NCBI GenBank assembly: GCA_902778255.1
Contig: CACYXD010000007.1
Location: 62,001 to 126,000, forward strand
DNA from: an uncultured Prevotellaceae bacterium
GTDB lineage: Bacteria > Bacteroidota > Bacteroidia > Bacteroidales > Bacteroidaceae
Direction: 5' to 3'
DNA: 64,000 bases
Part shown: positions 28,432-38,366 of the stretch, piece by piece
Layout of the letters: each line of letters begins with the position of its first letter
How positions within the stretch are numbered: the stretch's first letter is position 1
The notes under the pieces: model-generated
Database searches by the model: none
The model's input: only the letters and a program-made list of their open reading frames with translations
Told to the model about the DNA's origin: nothing
Translations under genes and position numbers: made by a program

Positions 28432-29723
28432 ACAATAGAAAAAGAATAATGGCAAGTACTGTAATAACAGCAGTACTTGCTCTTTGCATCAGCAGCAACT
28501 TAAAAGCACAGGATAACATTACATCTGATACGCTCATCTATCGTCAACTGAAAGATTATGGTATCCATTTCTCGGACGATAACAGCGTAAGCCTGCTCTA
28601 TTCAGGACAAGAGAAATTTGACGATATGTTTGAAGCCATACGTCAGGCCAAACATAGCGTTCATCTGGAATATTTCAATTTCCGCAATGACTCTATTGCC
28701 ATGCTATTGTTTGACGTACTCAAAGAAAAGCGCAAAGAAGGTGTGGAGATACGAGCCATGTTTGACGCATTCGGCAACGATTCCAACAATCAGCCATTAC
28801 GCAAACATCATCTCAAGGCACTTCGTAACGACAGCATTGACATCATTGAGTTTGATCCCATTCGCTTCCCTTGGGTGAATCATATCTGGCCTCGCGACCA
28901 CCGCAAGATAGTAGTTATCGACGGCATGGTGGCATACACGGGCGGCATGAACGTGGCCGACTATTATATCAAAGGTACGGAACAAGTGGGCGCATGGCGA
29001 GATATGCATTGCAGGATAGAAGGTAGCGCCGTGAACGACCTGCAAAACATTTTCTGCAGGATATGGGAAAAATCCACTGGCGAGCATCTGCTCTCAAAAC
29101 AAGAGTATTTCAGAGGCGGAGAGATTCCTGAAATGCAGGACATGAAACCCGACACGACTGCAAGCAGAGGACATAAGCTCGTAGGTATCATCAATCGTGA
29201 GCCCCATACTACCAATGACGTTATGCGCTATTTTTATGTGAATGCCATCAACGACGCAAAGGATTCCATTCACATCATCAACCCCTACTTCACCCTTATT
29301 CCTAGCATCAAAAAAGCTTTGAAGAAAGCTATTGACAGGGGCATCAAGGTTGATATTATGTTGTCGGCAAAAAGCGATATTCCGCTGACGCCAGACTGTG
29401 CTTTCTACAACGCTCATAAGCTGATGAAGCGAGGTGCCAACGTATGGCTTTATCAGCCAGGGTTCCACCACTCGAAAATAATGATGGTTGACGGCAAATT
29501 CTGTACTGTGGGCAGTACTAATCTGGATGCCCGTAGCACAAGATTCGACTATGAGGAAAATGCCGTGATTATCGACTCGCACACCACACGTGAGCTGGAC
29601 GATATGTTTGAGCGCGACAAAAAAGAAAGCGTCTATCTGACACAAAAGACCTGGAAAGAGTTTCGCACACCCTGGCAGCGCTTCCGCGGGTGGTTTGCCC
29701 ACCTGTTGCGGCCTTTCCTCTAA
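28428..29723 (+). CDS. Cardiolipin synthase-like phospholipase D protein
   Basis: 431 residues with an N-terminal signal or anchor segment. Two PLD motifs: HRKIVVIDGMVAYTGGMN (about residue 155) and HSKIMMVDGKFCTVGSTNLD (about 345), each H-x-K-x4-D type. Bacterial cardiolipin synthases of this plan join two phosphatidylglycerols or transfer phosphatidyl groups. The start overlaps the HTCS-like stop as ATGA, so the two are translationally coupled, which is an odd partnership. Cannot distinguish cardiolipin synthase from another phosphatidyltransferase. Confidence 0.88.
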   Translation: MNNRKRIMASTVITAVLALCISSNLKAQDNITSDTLIYRQLKDYGIHFSDDNSVSLLYSGQEKFDDMFEAIRQAKHSVHLEYFNFRNDSIAMLLFDVLKEKRKEGVEIRAMFDAFGNDSNNQPLRKHHLKALRNDSIDIIEFDPIRFPWVNHIWPRDHRKIVVIDGMVAYTGGMNVADYYIKGTEQVGAWRDMHCRIEGSAVNDLQNIFCRIWEKSTGEHLLSKQEYFRGGEIPEMQDMKPDTTASRGHKLVGIINREPHTTNDVMRYFYVNAINDAKDSIHIINPYFTLIPSIKKALKKAIDRGIKVDIMLSAKSDIPLTPDCAFYNAHKLMKRGANVWLYQPGFHHSKIMMVDGKFCTVGSTNLDARSTRFDYEENAVIIDSHTTRELDDMFERDKKESVYLTQKTWKEFRTPWQRFRGWFAHLLRPFL

Positions 29724-31912
29724 GCAGTGGCAACATCCAGCATCATCTGGATTTCGGAATCAGTAATCTGATGCATACTTAGCACGTCATAATCTGATTT
29801 CAGGAAAGCCTTTTCTAACTTTTCACGAGCGTTGTCCTCTAAACTCAAGAAACGACGGAACGACTTGGCTGCCTCATCAATGCGTCCCATGAACCAGAGA
29901 CAATAGCCATAATTAAGAAAGGCATCAGCAATAGGTTGTTCCTGAGCCACCAACGGTTCGTAGAGTTTTAAGGCATCGTCATAGCGAGCCTCTATTGTCA
30001 GCGCCCATGCAAGTGCAATATTGACATTGTTATCATCCGGATAAAGATAATTAAGCTTGTATAGCAATTTCAACGCTTTCTCCGTTTCTCTGATGTTAAC
30101 CATACATATAGCCGTATTCAGCATGTAGTTCTTTGAATCTGGCTTTCCTTCGAGTAATTTTTGATATAGTTCAAGCGCCTCACCATATTCTTCCTGTGCG
30201 TAAAGAGCACGGGCAAGTCCTGCCATAGCTTTTCTGTCACCAGGCTTAACATTCAGCGCAACGGAATATAATGAGTGCTCCAGACTCCACTTCCTTTCCT
30301 CAAAAATAAACTGAGAGACATGGGCACTTAGCATACAATACTGATAGTCATAATTTACATTGCTCTCCAACACATCGTTTGCATCATTATAACGCTGACG
30401 TTTTATCAGGAAAGAAACGACCTCATACCTCCTTGTCGACATTTCGTCAGAAGTAAATGGAGCCTTGGCAAAGAAGAGGTATTTTTCTATATCCGCAAAA
30501 GGATTATGAAACTCGCGACGAACGGAATACAGACGGAAGAAGCGGAAGAGATTCTGCAAATACATACGACGGATGAAAGCTGCCGAGTTTTGCTCTTCAG
30601 TAGCCACCTCGCCACCTATTGGCATTGGTACAGCCTCTCCTTCTTCAACCATTTTAAGCATACTTTCTGGCATATGAGCAAGCACTTGTTCGAAAGCCAG
30701 CACAAAAGAATATTTATCGCTGTCGCAAAAAGCGCCTATATGCGTTATTCCTTGCAGGAATTTCTTCGCCTTTGTGTGATTCCAGATTTCACAAACTGCT
30801 GGATGGTGAGGATTGAAAGGCATAAACCAGTTTGACAAATCGTTGAAGAAAGGGAAACGCTTCATTTGCGAAAATCCAGCATAATAGATGTCAGATCCCT
30901 GACGCTGCATATCCGCCATTCGCTTCATGCTCTGCTCCATTTTCTCCATATCGTGCTCTGCTGCTTCTGGGTGAAGAATATCCTCAAGCGAATCTTCGTC
31001 CATTTCAACCAGCCCTCGATTAGTCAATTTCATACGACTGCCATTCATGAGGTCAGGCATAATCTCATCGCGAATCTTTTGCTGATCACTCTCCGCATCC
31101 ATGCAATAATAGAGTTGAAGCTGAAGTTCGGTAAGCTCCTGAGTGCAATGAACATCACTACATACCTCAACTATCTCATGGTAAACCTTAGGATAAAGCA
31201 ACGAAATACAGTTGTCGTATGCAAACACCCACCCTACCAGAGCTCTCTGACGCAAGGCAACATCTTTCGATTGCCGATAGACATGGATTAAGGTAAGAAA
31301 TTTCTGATTGTCATACATACGCAACAACGACATCGTGATAGCACTCACTATCAGTTGCTGGTCGTTGGTATCAATTGTTGGCGACAATAGCAGTTCCTCA
31401 TAAAACTGAGCAATATTCTCACGCCAGGAATAGTCAGTAAGTATATAGTCAAACAGATCGCGGACAAACTGCTGATGGTCAGCGTCTAATTCCTTTCTTC
31501 GCGTGTTCCTGATATGTTCTGGCTCCAGTTCAAGTACAGCCATATCAGCAACATAATTCTCCAATTGACTTCGGATAAATGTCATAGGCCATTCCGTATC
31601 ACCCTTTCGAGGGCGCTGATAGACGGTCTGCCAATAAAAGTTGGTACGAAAGAGACTATTTGTCTGTATGTCGGCAGCTAAAGCATAAAGCCGATGAAGT
31701 AACTGCTCATAGACTTCCGAACGCTGATCGTCAACAACACCTTTCTGCCAATAGTGAACCATCGACTCGTATGAGTACTTGATTGCCGACAGTTGTTCCA
31801 TATACCCCTGTTGAGAAGTAAGCAGATAATTCTCCAGGTTCCTTATGCCAGCACCAAGCTGTCGTTGGCACAGGTTCTCGATGACAAGTTTAATATGTTC
31901 GTTGGCTTGCAT
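29720..31912 (-). CDS. TPR-repeat protein of unknown function
   Basis: 730 residues, no signal peptide. The first 500 residues are helical without a family I recognise; the C-terminal 200 residues carry tetratricopeptide repeats (PGDRKAMAGLARALYAQEEY, KNYMLNTAICMVNIRETEKA, DNNVNIALAWALTIEARYDD, ADAFLNYGYCLWFMGRIDEA). Probably a cytoplasmic protein-interaction scaffold. Its stop codon (TAG, 29720-29722) overlaps the stop of the convergent PLD-family gene. It starts 9 bp after the solute-binding lipoprotein gene ends, suggesting one transcript. Confidence 0.8.
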   Translation of the reverse strand: MQANEHIKLVIENLCQRQLGAGIRNLENYLLTSQQGYMEQLSAIKYSYESMVHYWQKGVVDDQRSEVYEQLLHRLYALAADIQTNSLFRTNFYWQTVYQRPRKGDTEWPMTFIRSQLENYVADMAVLELEPEHIRNTRRKELDADHQQFVRDLFDYILTDYSWRENIAQFYEELLLSPTIDTNDQQLIVSAITMSLLRMYDNQKFLTLIHVYRQSKDVALRQRALVGWVFAYDNCISLLYPKVYHEIVEVCSDVHCTQELTELQLQLYYCMDAESDQQKIRDEIMPDLMNGSRMKLTNRGLVEMDEDSLEDILHPEAAEHDMEKMEQSMKRMADMQRQGSDIYYAGFSQMKRFPFFNDLSNWFMPFNPHHPAVCEIWNHTKAKKFLQGITHIGAFCDSDKYSFVLAFEQVLAHMPESMLKMVEEGEAVPMPIGGEVATEEQNSAAFIRRMYLQNLFRFFRLYSVRREFHNPFADIEKYLFFAKAPFTSDEMSTRRYEVVSFLIKRQRYNDANDVLESNVNYDYQYCMLSAHVSQFIFEERKWSLEHSLYSVALNVKPGDRKAMAGLARALYAQEEYGEALELYQKLLEGKPDSKNYMLNTAICMVNIRETEKALKLLYKLNYLYPDDNNVNIALAWALTIEARYDDALKLYEPLVAQEQPIADAFLNYGYCLWFMGRIDEAAKSFRRFLSLEDNAREKLEKAFLKSDYDVLSMHQITDSEIQMMLDVATA

Positions 31913-31921
31913 ACGGATATA

Positions 31922-32848
31922 TCATTGTTTCTCCAACCATTGACGGGCTTTGGAAAGGTCTGTGTTACGAGGCTGATGAGACAGTTTGAAACGAATGGAA
32001 GTCAACAACGAATCGGAAGTATTGAATTTGATGTTACTACGCTCACTCAGCAGATTTCCATAATAGGCTATACCACGGCTGTTTATCGTATCACATGCCT
32101 CATCATAGGCTTTCAACAGACCTTCCGTCTGGCGTTGATGAAGGGTATCGGCCATAGCAACTTCACGCACAACGATAGCACCCATACATACATCATCCCA
32201 TTGGGTATCATACAACAATTCAGATTTCATGGAACGGGCTGCTGTGGCATACGGTTCAGGCAGGAACATCACGTCCATCACATGGTTTTTCAACATCAAG
32301 AAACGAACATTGATATCGTTGACCTGAATACGAAACACATATTCGTTAACCATCTTGGTAGTATCGACAACCTGATCGGCAAGCAGACTTGTGGCAGAGA
32401 AGCGGGTCATGGCTATCATCTTATGTTCCAACTGACCCAGACGCTTCACCTTAGAGTTCTGGTCTGCCAACAACTGCCAATGCAAATCCGTAGCCGTAAG
32501 ATAGCGCAAGGGAGTACCATGCGACTTCAGATACTCGGCTCTCACCAGGTCGGAGGCCATCGCGTCAACCCAGCCACTTTTGAAAGCCGTATCACAATCC
32601 ATATGAGCCTCATACTGGTAAAGGCTGACGCTGACTCCTTGACGCTGAAACATTCCTTCGGCCTCGGCCACAAACAAAGGGAGACAGTCGAGCGTGGGTG
32701 TCACAGCAACTCGCAGAGAGGCAGAATCGGCTTCCCATGCAGCATAGGCATCATCGTCAACTTGCTTACCTGTCCCTTGGTCATGACATGAAGCAAATGT
32801 CCCTAACAATACAATTGCAAATACTATGTTAATCGTAATTTTTTTCAT
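31922..32848 (-). CDS. Periplasmic solute-binding lipoprotein (NMT1/NrtA-like)
   Basis: 308 residues. Lipoprotein signal peptide with lipobox TFASC. The mature part resembles ABC-type substrate-binding proteins of the NMT1/SsuA/NrtA group (RVAVTPTLDCLPLFVAEAEG, then GWVDAMASDLVRAEYLKSHG). No ABC permease or ATPase gene is adjacent; the next gene downstream is a TPR protein. Ligand unknown; could also be an orphan sensor. Divergent from radA, with a -7 element at 32857-32864. Confidence 0.78.
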   Translation of the reverse strand: MKKITINIVFAIVLLGTFASCHDQGTGKQVDDDAYAAWEADSASLRVAVTPTLDCLPLFVAEAEGMFQRQGVSVSLYQYEAHMDCDTAFKSGWVDAMASDLVRAEYLKSHGTPLRYLTATDLHWQLLADQNSKVKRLGQLEHKMIAMTRFSATSLLADQVVDTTKMVNEYVFRIQVNDINVRFLMLKNHVMDVMFLPEPYATAARSMKSELLYDTQWDDVCMGAIVVREVAMADTLHQRQTEGLLKAYDEACDTINSRGIAYYGNLLSERSNIKFNTSDSLLTSIRFKLSHQPRNTDLSKARQWLEKQ

Positions 32849-32856
32849 TGCAGCGC

Positions 32857-32864
32857 AAAAGTAA
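32857..32864 (-). promoter_or_regulatory. -7 element for the solute-binding lipoprotein gene
   Basis: Minus-strand TACTTTTG followed by CG, only 8 bp upstream of the start, so a very short 5' leader is expected. Confidence 0.55.
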
Positions 32865-32906
32865 TAAAAAGTTTTGTAACACGAAACTTATTTCAGATTA
32901 TTTTTG

Positions 32907-32914
32907 TACTTTTG
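32907..32914 (+). promoter_or_regulatory. -7 element for radA
   Basis: TACTTTTG followed by CATT. It includes the TTG at 32912, which argues against that codon as the radA start. Confidence 0.6.
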
Positions 32915-32935
32915 CATTATAAAATAAAACAAGAA

Positions 32936-34327
32936 ATGGCAAAAGACAAGATTGCATACGTATGCGAGAACTGCGGGCAGGAGTCTGCAAAATGGATTGG
33001 CAAATGTCCTTCCTGTGGGCGGTGGAATACATTCAAGGAGATAAAGGTCAGCAATGATACCCCCAAGCAGGTTGCCACATCAGCAGCAGCAAAAGCCGGA
33101 CATGCATTGCGAACCAACCGTGCTATGAGGCTCAGCGAGATTAGCAGTCACGATGATCCTCGCATTGATATGCACGACGAAGAACTCAATCGTGTGTTAG
33201 GTGGTGGTCTGGTGCCAGGAAGTATTGTTTTATTGGGTGGAGAACCAGGAATCGGCAAATCCACCTTATCGCTCCAAACAATGCTGCGACTTACGGAGAA
33301 GCGCATCCTTTATGTCAGTGGCGAGGAGAGTGCTCATCAGCTGAAGATGCGTGCCGACAGGATTCTCAAGACTGAACCCAATCCGGAAAACTTCATTATC
33401 CTCTGTGAGAACTCACTGGAACATATCTTCGACCATATTAAGGAAGAGCAACCCGAGTTAGTGATTATCGACTCCATTCAGACCATCTCAACAGAGGATG
33501 TGGAGTCGAGTGCAGGATCTATTGCACAGGTGCGCGAATGTGCATCCGCCCTGCTACGCTTCGCCAAGACCAGCGGCGTACCAGTCATCTTGATAGGCCA
33601 CATTACCAAGGAAGGCACCTTGGCAGGTCCAAAGATTCTTGAGCATATCGTGGACACCGTCATACTGTTTGAGGGTGACCAGCATTATATGTATCGCATT
33701 CTGAGAAGTATCAAGAACAGATTTGGAAGTACATCGGAACTGGGTATATACGAAATGCAACAAGACGGACTGCGCCAGGTAAGCAACCCCTCAGAACTGC
33801 TGTTGACACAAGATCATGAAGGCTTGTCGGGCATAGCCATCTCAAGCGCCATTGAAGGTGTACGTCCATTCCTGGTTGAGACTCAGGCACTTGTCTCATC
33901 AGCAGCCTATGGCACACCACAACGCTCCGCCACAGGCTTTGACCAGCGTCGTCTGAATATGCTACTGGCAGTACTTGAGAAACGCGTAGGATTCAAATTG
34001 ATGCAAAAAGACGTATTTGTGAATATTGCAGGCGGACTGAGAGTAACCGATTTGGCAATGGATCTTTCTGTCATAGCTGCCGTACTGTCGTCAAATGTTG
34101 ACACGCCAATAGAAGCAGGTTGGTGTATGGCAGGAGAAGTGGGATTAAGCGGAGAGGTGCGACCTGTCAACCGTATTGAGCAACGCATAGCGGAAGCCGA
34201 GAAACTGGGCTTCGCACATATCATCATTCCTCGCTATAATATGCAAGGATTAAACGGCAGGAAATTCAACATCCAAGTGCACCCTGTACGCAAGGTAGAA
34301 GAGGCCTTGCGCGTCTTATTCGGATAA
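32936..34327 (+). CDS. radA: DNA repair protein RadA (Sms)
   Basis: 463 residues from the ATG at 32936. A longer frame beginning with TTG at 32912 is rejected because it lies in the -7 element. N-terminal zinc finger (CENCGQ... CPSCGRW), RecA-like ATPase with GGEPGIGKST and the RadA-specific KNRFG motif (IKNRFGSTSE), and a C-terminal Lon-protease-like domain (VNIAGGLRVTDLAMDLSVIA). RadA is a DnaB-type branch-migration helicase acting in recombination. Cytoplasmic. Confidence 0.97.
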   Translation: MAKDKIAYVCENCGQESAKWIGKCPSCGRWNTFKEIKVSNDTPKQVATSAAAKAGHALRTNRAMRLSEISSHDDPRIDMHDEELNRVLGGGLVPGSIVLLGGEPGIGKSTLSLQTMLRLTEKRILYVSGEESAHQLKMRADRILKTEPNPENFIILCENSLEHIFDHIKEEQPELVIIDSIQTISTEDVESSAGSIAQVRECASALLRFAKTSGVPVILIGHITKEGTLAGPKILEHIVDTVILFEGDQHYMYRILRSIKNRFGSTSELGIYEMQQDGLRQVSNPSELLLTQDHEGLSGIAISSAIEGVRPFLVETQALVSSAAYGTPQRSATGFDQRRLNMLLAVLEKRVGFKLMQKDVFVNIAGGLRVTDLAMDLSVIAAVLSSNVDTPIEAGWCMAGEVGLSGEVRPVNRIEQRIAEAEKLGFAHIIIPRYNMQGLNGRKFNIQVHPVRKVEEALRVLFG

Positions 34328-34332
34328 AAGCA

Positions 34333-36783
34333 TCAGAGATTTTCGCGATACTCCTTAGGAGTCATCTTATACTGACGGAAGAACGAACCGATCAGATAGT
34401 TTGGCGTGCTGAAGCCGCATTCCGCAGCAATCTGTTCAATCGTTTTATCGGTAGTCGCCAACAATTTTGCAGCACGTTCCAGTCGGGTGATTCGTGCCAA
34501 ATCACGAGGACTCTTATAGATATCAGCCATCACCAACTCGTAAAGCGATACGACATCCATCTGAGCCACACTACTCAATTGAGCCATTGTCAGTTCGCCT
34601 CTCATGTGTTCTTGAACATAAGGCAGAATACTCTGCATGACGCGAATAAATTCTGGACTGAGTTTTGCATCAGAATTCTCCATATCATGACGGAAATCAT
34701 CTTGATTATGGGACAGCGTCTCATTTGATAAAGCATTACAACGCTCCACAAACTGTCGTATCTTACGGATGATATCGCCTTCGCCATGATTCCTGCGCAT
34801 ACGCATACGTTCATTACGCATATATATGGCAAAGTTTATAAGTGCCATCAGGAAGATGACAATGCCCAGCATCCATAATACGCCAGTAGTCTGCCACCAA
34901 GGTTGGGTGACCACGATTTCCCATACATATGGATCGGCAGTCCACTGGTCAGGATACATAGAAGCCTGCAACTCCAACTTATAGGTGCCAGGCGTAAGCG
35001 ACACTAGTGGAATATGTAGCATCCCCTTGGAATCGACCCTTCCTCCGCTGTTGAAATAAGAATAGCATTTCCAATCATCGTACTCTTCCACGCCCTTGAT
35101 GCGAATCCTGTAGTAGGTCTGAAGTGGACGGTAATAGTTTAATGCGGAGAATGTGAGCGATGTGGATGCCAGATTGCTGCTGAGGGTTATCGAACGTACA
35201 CGCGACAAAGCCCTGTCAATGACCACATTGTCGCCTACCACCACATCTGGATCGATATTATTACCATTCACCCTCAAGCTAATCAATTTGGGGAACAGTA
35301 TGTACGGATGCGGTGTATTCACCTCTTCCAAGTCGTTGGGGTTAAACACTACAGCATGGTCTATGGTCTGCATGGCAATGCGGCCATCGTCCATCAGTAT
35401 GGCTTTACAATTGACAAACGATTCACACGGAACGCCGTCTATCTCGCTGAAGCTATTAACGAAACTGACCTCCTCGCCATTGAAACGTACAAACGAGATA
35501 CCATTGGAAGTGGCAGCCCATATATTATGATTCTTGTCTTCTATAACGGTGTGTACGACATTATTGTAAAAGCCGTTCTTCCTTGAGAACACAATAGGTT
35601 CCGACTGTGGCGTCTTGTAAAGATAAAGGCCCTGAGCGGTGCCTATCCACGACCATCCCCTACTGTCCATAAACATACAGTTGGCCCGTAACCCGTGAAA
35701 CTCAGTGATGTTCTGGTTGACATCCTCAAATAGCTTCAAATAGTCTGCTGCTTCTGGCTGATCCCAAGAATAGGATTGGAACATCAATTTTGACGGACGT
35801 GCATACAATATGCCACGTTTCTCCGTACCAATCCACATACCATCCTGACGGTCAAAGGCAATCATATTGCATTCCGAACGTACCTTAAGTCCACTGGTGA
35901 GTTGGAATTCATCGACCCATTCCATCCTGTCATTCTTGATGTCATAGATTCCAAATCCCTGTTCTGAAGGCAAATAAATACATTCGTCATGAAGCGTCAG
36001 ATGATTGACGTGATATGGAAAGACCTGAACGGTTGTCCATTTCAACTGCTTTACGTCAAAATGCAAAAGTACCGCTTCCTTCTCTCCATTGCGCACCTGA
36101 TAATAGCCGTCTTCATATCTTAGAATAGCCGAGGTGCTGTTAAAGCGCTGAGCGGTATCCCAGTCGTAGGCCCTGCTGCGGTGTACTGTGCGTCCAGTAT
36201 GAATATCCTGCCCCAATTCCTCACCGTTGTCATAGAAGGTGAGAAGCATATTGTCAAAGACATCCACATCTTGCAGGTTCTGATCACGCAGCACCGAATA
36301 CGTCTGCTGGTTATTGACACCATAGAGACCTTTGTTGGTCAGAAGCCATACACCGCCCACAGAATCAACAAACAAGTCCTCCAAAGGATCATGTGCACCC
36401 AGTTCAGTAATGACGCTATCTATATTGGCAACGAACTCCTCTCTCATCAGATCCACACAAGTCAACGTGCGAGCGTTCTTCAGCCAAATATGATGCTTTC
36501 GGTCAAAATACAAACGATAATTACCCTTATAGCGAGGAAGCTGATATTGCATTTCATGGCGTGCACTGATATGGGTAAAGTTGGCACCATTGTAAAAATT
36601 CAGGTTGCCAACGGTTGATATGACTATACGTCCCGTCTTTGTACATATCACTATCTGAGCACTGTTATCAGCAAGATTGTCTGATGCATTGATAACCTGA
36701 TAGATACGCTCATCAAAGGCCATCATGCACAAACTATCCAATAATAGAATCGTTAAGGTTAAGATTTTAGCTATTGATTTCAT
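34333..36783 (-). CDS. One-component membrane regulator: propeller, Y_Y_Y, TM, AraC
   Basis: 816 residues. Signal peptide (ILTLTILLLDSLCMMA), degenerate two-component propeller repeats (SRGWSWIGTAQGLYLYKTPQ, HNIWAATSNGISFVR), Y_Y_Y domain with YKLELQASM, TM about 625-645 (TTGVLWMLGIVIFLMALINF), then directly an AraC helix-turn-helix (about 715-816: DKTIEQIAAECGFSTPNYLI). There is no kinase, HATPase or receiver domain, so it resembles an HTCS from which the phosphorelay has been removed. Usually such proteins sense oligosaccharides. Convergent with radA (5-bp gap). Target genes unknown. Confidence 0.88.
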   Translation of the reverse strand: MKSIAKILTLTILLLDSLCMMAFDERIYQVINASDNLADNSAQIVICTKTGRIVISTVGNLNFYNGANFTHISARHEMQYQLPRYKGNYRLYFDRKHHIWLKNARTLTCVDLMREEFVANIDSVITELGAHDPLEDLFVDSVGGVWLLTNKGLYGVNNQQTYSVLRDQNLQDVDVFDNMLLTFYDNGEELGQDIHTGRTVHRSRAYDWDTAQRFNSTSAILRYEDGYYQVRNGEKEAVLLHFDVKQLKWTTVQVFPYHVNHLTLHDECIYLPSEQGFGIYDIKNDRMEWVDEFQLTSGLKVRSECNMIAFDRQDGMWIGTEKRGILYARPSKLMFQSYSWDQPEAADYLKLFEDVNQNITEFHGLRANCMFMDSRGWSWIGTAQGLYLYKTPQSEPIVFSRKNGFYNNVVHTVIEDKNHNIWAATSNGISFVRFNGEEVSFVNSFSEIDGVPCESFVNCKAILMDDGRIAMQTIDHAVVFNPNDLEEVNTPHPYILFPKLISLRVNGNNIDPDVVVGDNVVIDRALSRVRSITLSSNLASTSLTFSALNYYRPLQTYYRIRIKGVEEYDDWKCYSYFNSGGRVDSKGMLHIPLVSLTPGTYKLELQASMYPDQWTADPYVWEIVVTQPWWQTTGVLWMLGIVIFLMALINFAIYMRNERMRMRRNHGEGDIIRKIRQFVERCNALSNETLSHNQDDFRHDMENSDAKLSPEFIRVMQSILPYVQEHMRGELTMAQLSSVAQMDVVSLYELVMADIYKSPRDLARITRLERAAKLLATTDKTIEQIAAECGFSTPNYLIGSFFRQYKMTPKEYRENL

Positions 36784-36805
36784 CTCTTACTGACAATTCT
36801 GGCTA

Positions 36806-36813
36806 CAAAATTA
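36806..36813 (-). promoter_or_regulatory. -7 element for the AraC-output regulator gene
   Basis: Minus-strand TAATTTTG, 22 bp upstream of the start at 36783. Confidence 0.5.
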
Positions 36814-36905
36814 ATAAAAAAAATTGTGAAATGCAAATTTTTTTACAAAAAAAATAAGGAAAACAACTTGTATCATATACAAATGTTTCCCTTTAAAAAG
36901 CTTAG

Positions 36906-36978
36906 TCGAGGTGACAGGACTCGAACCTGCGACAGCCTGGTCCCAAACCAGGAACGCTACCAACTGCGCTACACCTCG
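36906..36978 (-). tRNA. tRNA-Pro (anticodon UGG)
   Basis: 73 nt, 7-bp acceptor CGAGGTG/CACCTCG with discriminator A, D-arm GCGC...GCG with TTGGTA, anticodon arm CCTGG-TTTGGGA-CCAGG giving UGG, and T-arm GCAGG-TTCGAGT-CCTGT. CCA is not encoded. Promoter at 36991-36998. Confidence 0.97.
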
Positions 36979-36990
36979 GTTTTGCGGGTG

Positions 36991-36998
36991 CAAAGGTA
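36991..36998 (-). promoter_or_regulatory. -7 element for tRNA-Pro
   Basis: Minus-strand TACCTTTG 13 bp before the tRNA, with a -33 TTTG (minus strand of 37019-37022) 20 bp further upstream. Confidence 0.75.
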
Positions 36999-37033
36999 CG
37001 CATTTTCTGCGACCTTTGCAAATTTTTCCGCAA

Positions 37034-38239
37034 TTATTTTATGATTCCTTGCTCTACGAATATCTTTTTCAGCGCAACCACCGAGCGTTCTACCTGCTCT
37101 TCGGTATGCGTAGCCATCAAAGCATAGCGCACCAACGTGTCCTGAGGCGCACATGCAGGAGGAATGACAGGGTTGATAAACACGCCTGCATTGAAGGCCA
37201 GTGCCGTTACAAGGAACGTCTTATCGGTATCTCTTACGTAAAGAGGAATGATAGGACTCTCAGTATCGCCAATCTCAAAGCCTTCCTCACGGAAACGCTT
37301 CAGGGCATAGCGAGTCACCTTCCACAGTTTCTCAATACGCTCGGGCTCCTGCTGAATGATGTGCAGAGCCTCCATAGCAGCTGCTGTAGCAGCAGGCGTA
37401 TTTGAAGCTGAGAAAATATAGGTACGGCAAGTATGGCGCAACCAGTTGATGGTATCCTTGTCGGCAGCAATAAAGCCTCCGATAGAAGCCAACGACTTAG
37501 AGAAAGTACCCATAATCAGATCCACCTCGTCAGTCAGTCCGAAATGGTCACACACACCACGTCCCTGCTTTCCGAACACGCCGATACCGTGAGCCTCATC
37601 CACCATGATTGAGCAATTATACTTATGCTTCAGCTTCACGATTTCTGGCAACTTACACAAATCACCCTCCATGGAGAACACACCGTCAACGACAATCAGC
37701 TTGACAGCCTCCTGGGGAAGTTTCTGAAGCACGCGCTCCAAATCCTCCATATCGTTGTGCTTATAGTGCAGCTGCTTTGCAAAAGCCAGACGACGACCAT
37801 CCACGATGGAAGCGTGGTCACGGTCATCGCAAATCACGAAGTCATCCTTGCTGAGCAATGCCGGAATGACACCCTGATTGACAGAAAAACCTGTGCTGAA
37901 ACACAGACAGTCGTCTTTTCCGATAAACGCTGCGATTTCCTTTTCCAACTGGATGTGCAAATCCAACGTACCATTGAGGAAACGACTGCCTGCACAACCT
38001 GATCCGTATTTGTCAAGAGCAGCCTTTGCCTTGTCGATGATACGCTGATCGCCTGTTAATCCAGTATATGCATTTGAGCCGAACATCAAAACATGATGTC
38101 CGCCCATCTCCACTTCCGTACCCTGCTTTCCCTCAATAGCACGGAAATAAGGGTAGATTCCCTTGGCCATTGCCTCCTGAGGAATGCGATACGACTTGTA
38201 TCTTTCTTGTAGTTGTCCCATATCTTTGTTTGGTTTCAC
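37034..38239 (-). CDS. spt: Serine palmitoyltransferase (alpha-oxoamine synthase)
   Basis: 401 residues. PLP-dependent alpha-oxoamine synthase: FGSNAYTGLTGDQRII start, VDEAHGIGVFGKQGRG with the cofactor Asp, and the Schiff-base Lys in TFSKSLASIGG. The N-terminal IYPYFRAIEGKQGTEVEM block and overall length match the Bacteroidetes serine palmitoyltransferase that makes 3-ketosphinganine for sphingolipids. Paralogues such as KBL or BioF remain possible but fit less well. Divergent from a diacylglycerol/sphingoid kinase-like gene, consistent with lipid metabolism. Confidence 0.88.
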   Translation of the reverse strand: MKPNKDMGQLQERYKSYRIPQEAMAKGIYPYFRAIEGKQGTEVEMGGHHVLMFGSNAYTGLTGDQRIIDKAKAALDKYGSGCAGSRFLNGTLDLHIQLEKEIAAFIGKDDCLCFSTGFSVNQGVIPALLSKDDFVICDDRDHASIVDGRRLAFAKQLHYKHNDMEDLERVLQKLPQEAVKLIVVDGVFSMEGDLCKLPEIVKLKHKYNCSIMVDEAHGIGVFGKQGRGVCDHFGLTDEVDLIMGTFSKSLASIGGFIAADKDTINWLRHTCRTYIFSASNTPAATAAAMEALHIIQQEPERIEKLWKVTRYALKRFREEGFEIGDTESPIIPLYVRDTDKTFLVTALAFNAGVFINPVIPPACAPQDTLVRYALMATHTEEQVERSVVALKKIFVEQGIIK

Positions 38240-38252
38240 TTATTTTGGGATG

Positions 38253-38260
38253 CAAAGTTA
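38253..38260 (-). promoter_or_regulatory. -7 element for spt
   Basis: Minus-strand TAACTTTG followed by CA, 13 bp upstream of the spt start. Confidence 0.6.
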
Positions 38261-38354
38261 CACAAAATTCTGCAATTCGTGCACATTTTTCTTAATAAAA
38301 GTTTGTTTTTTTCTTTTTTCTATGTTTTTGCTGTTCTTTTTCGTCCAAATTATG

Positions 38355-38362
38355 TATTTTTG
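38355..38362 (+). promoter_or_regulatory. -7 element placed for a leaderless dgk mRNA
   Basis: TATTTTTG ends five bases before the ATG at 38367. With the usual distance from TAnnTTTG to the first transcribed base, transcription would start at or next to the ATG. Confidence 0.55.
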
Positions 38363-38366
38363 CACT

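Noticed and set aside
32912-34327. TTG start for radA at 32912
   Set aside because: The codon is part of the -7 element; ATG at 32936 fits family length.
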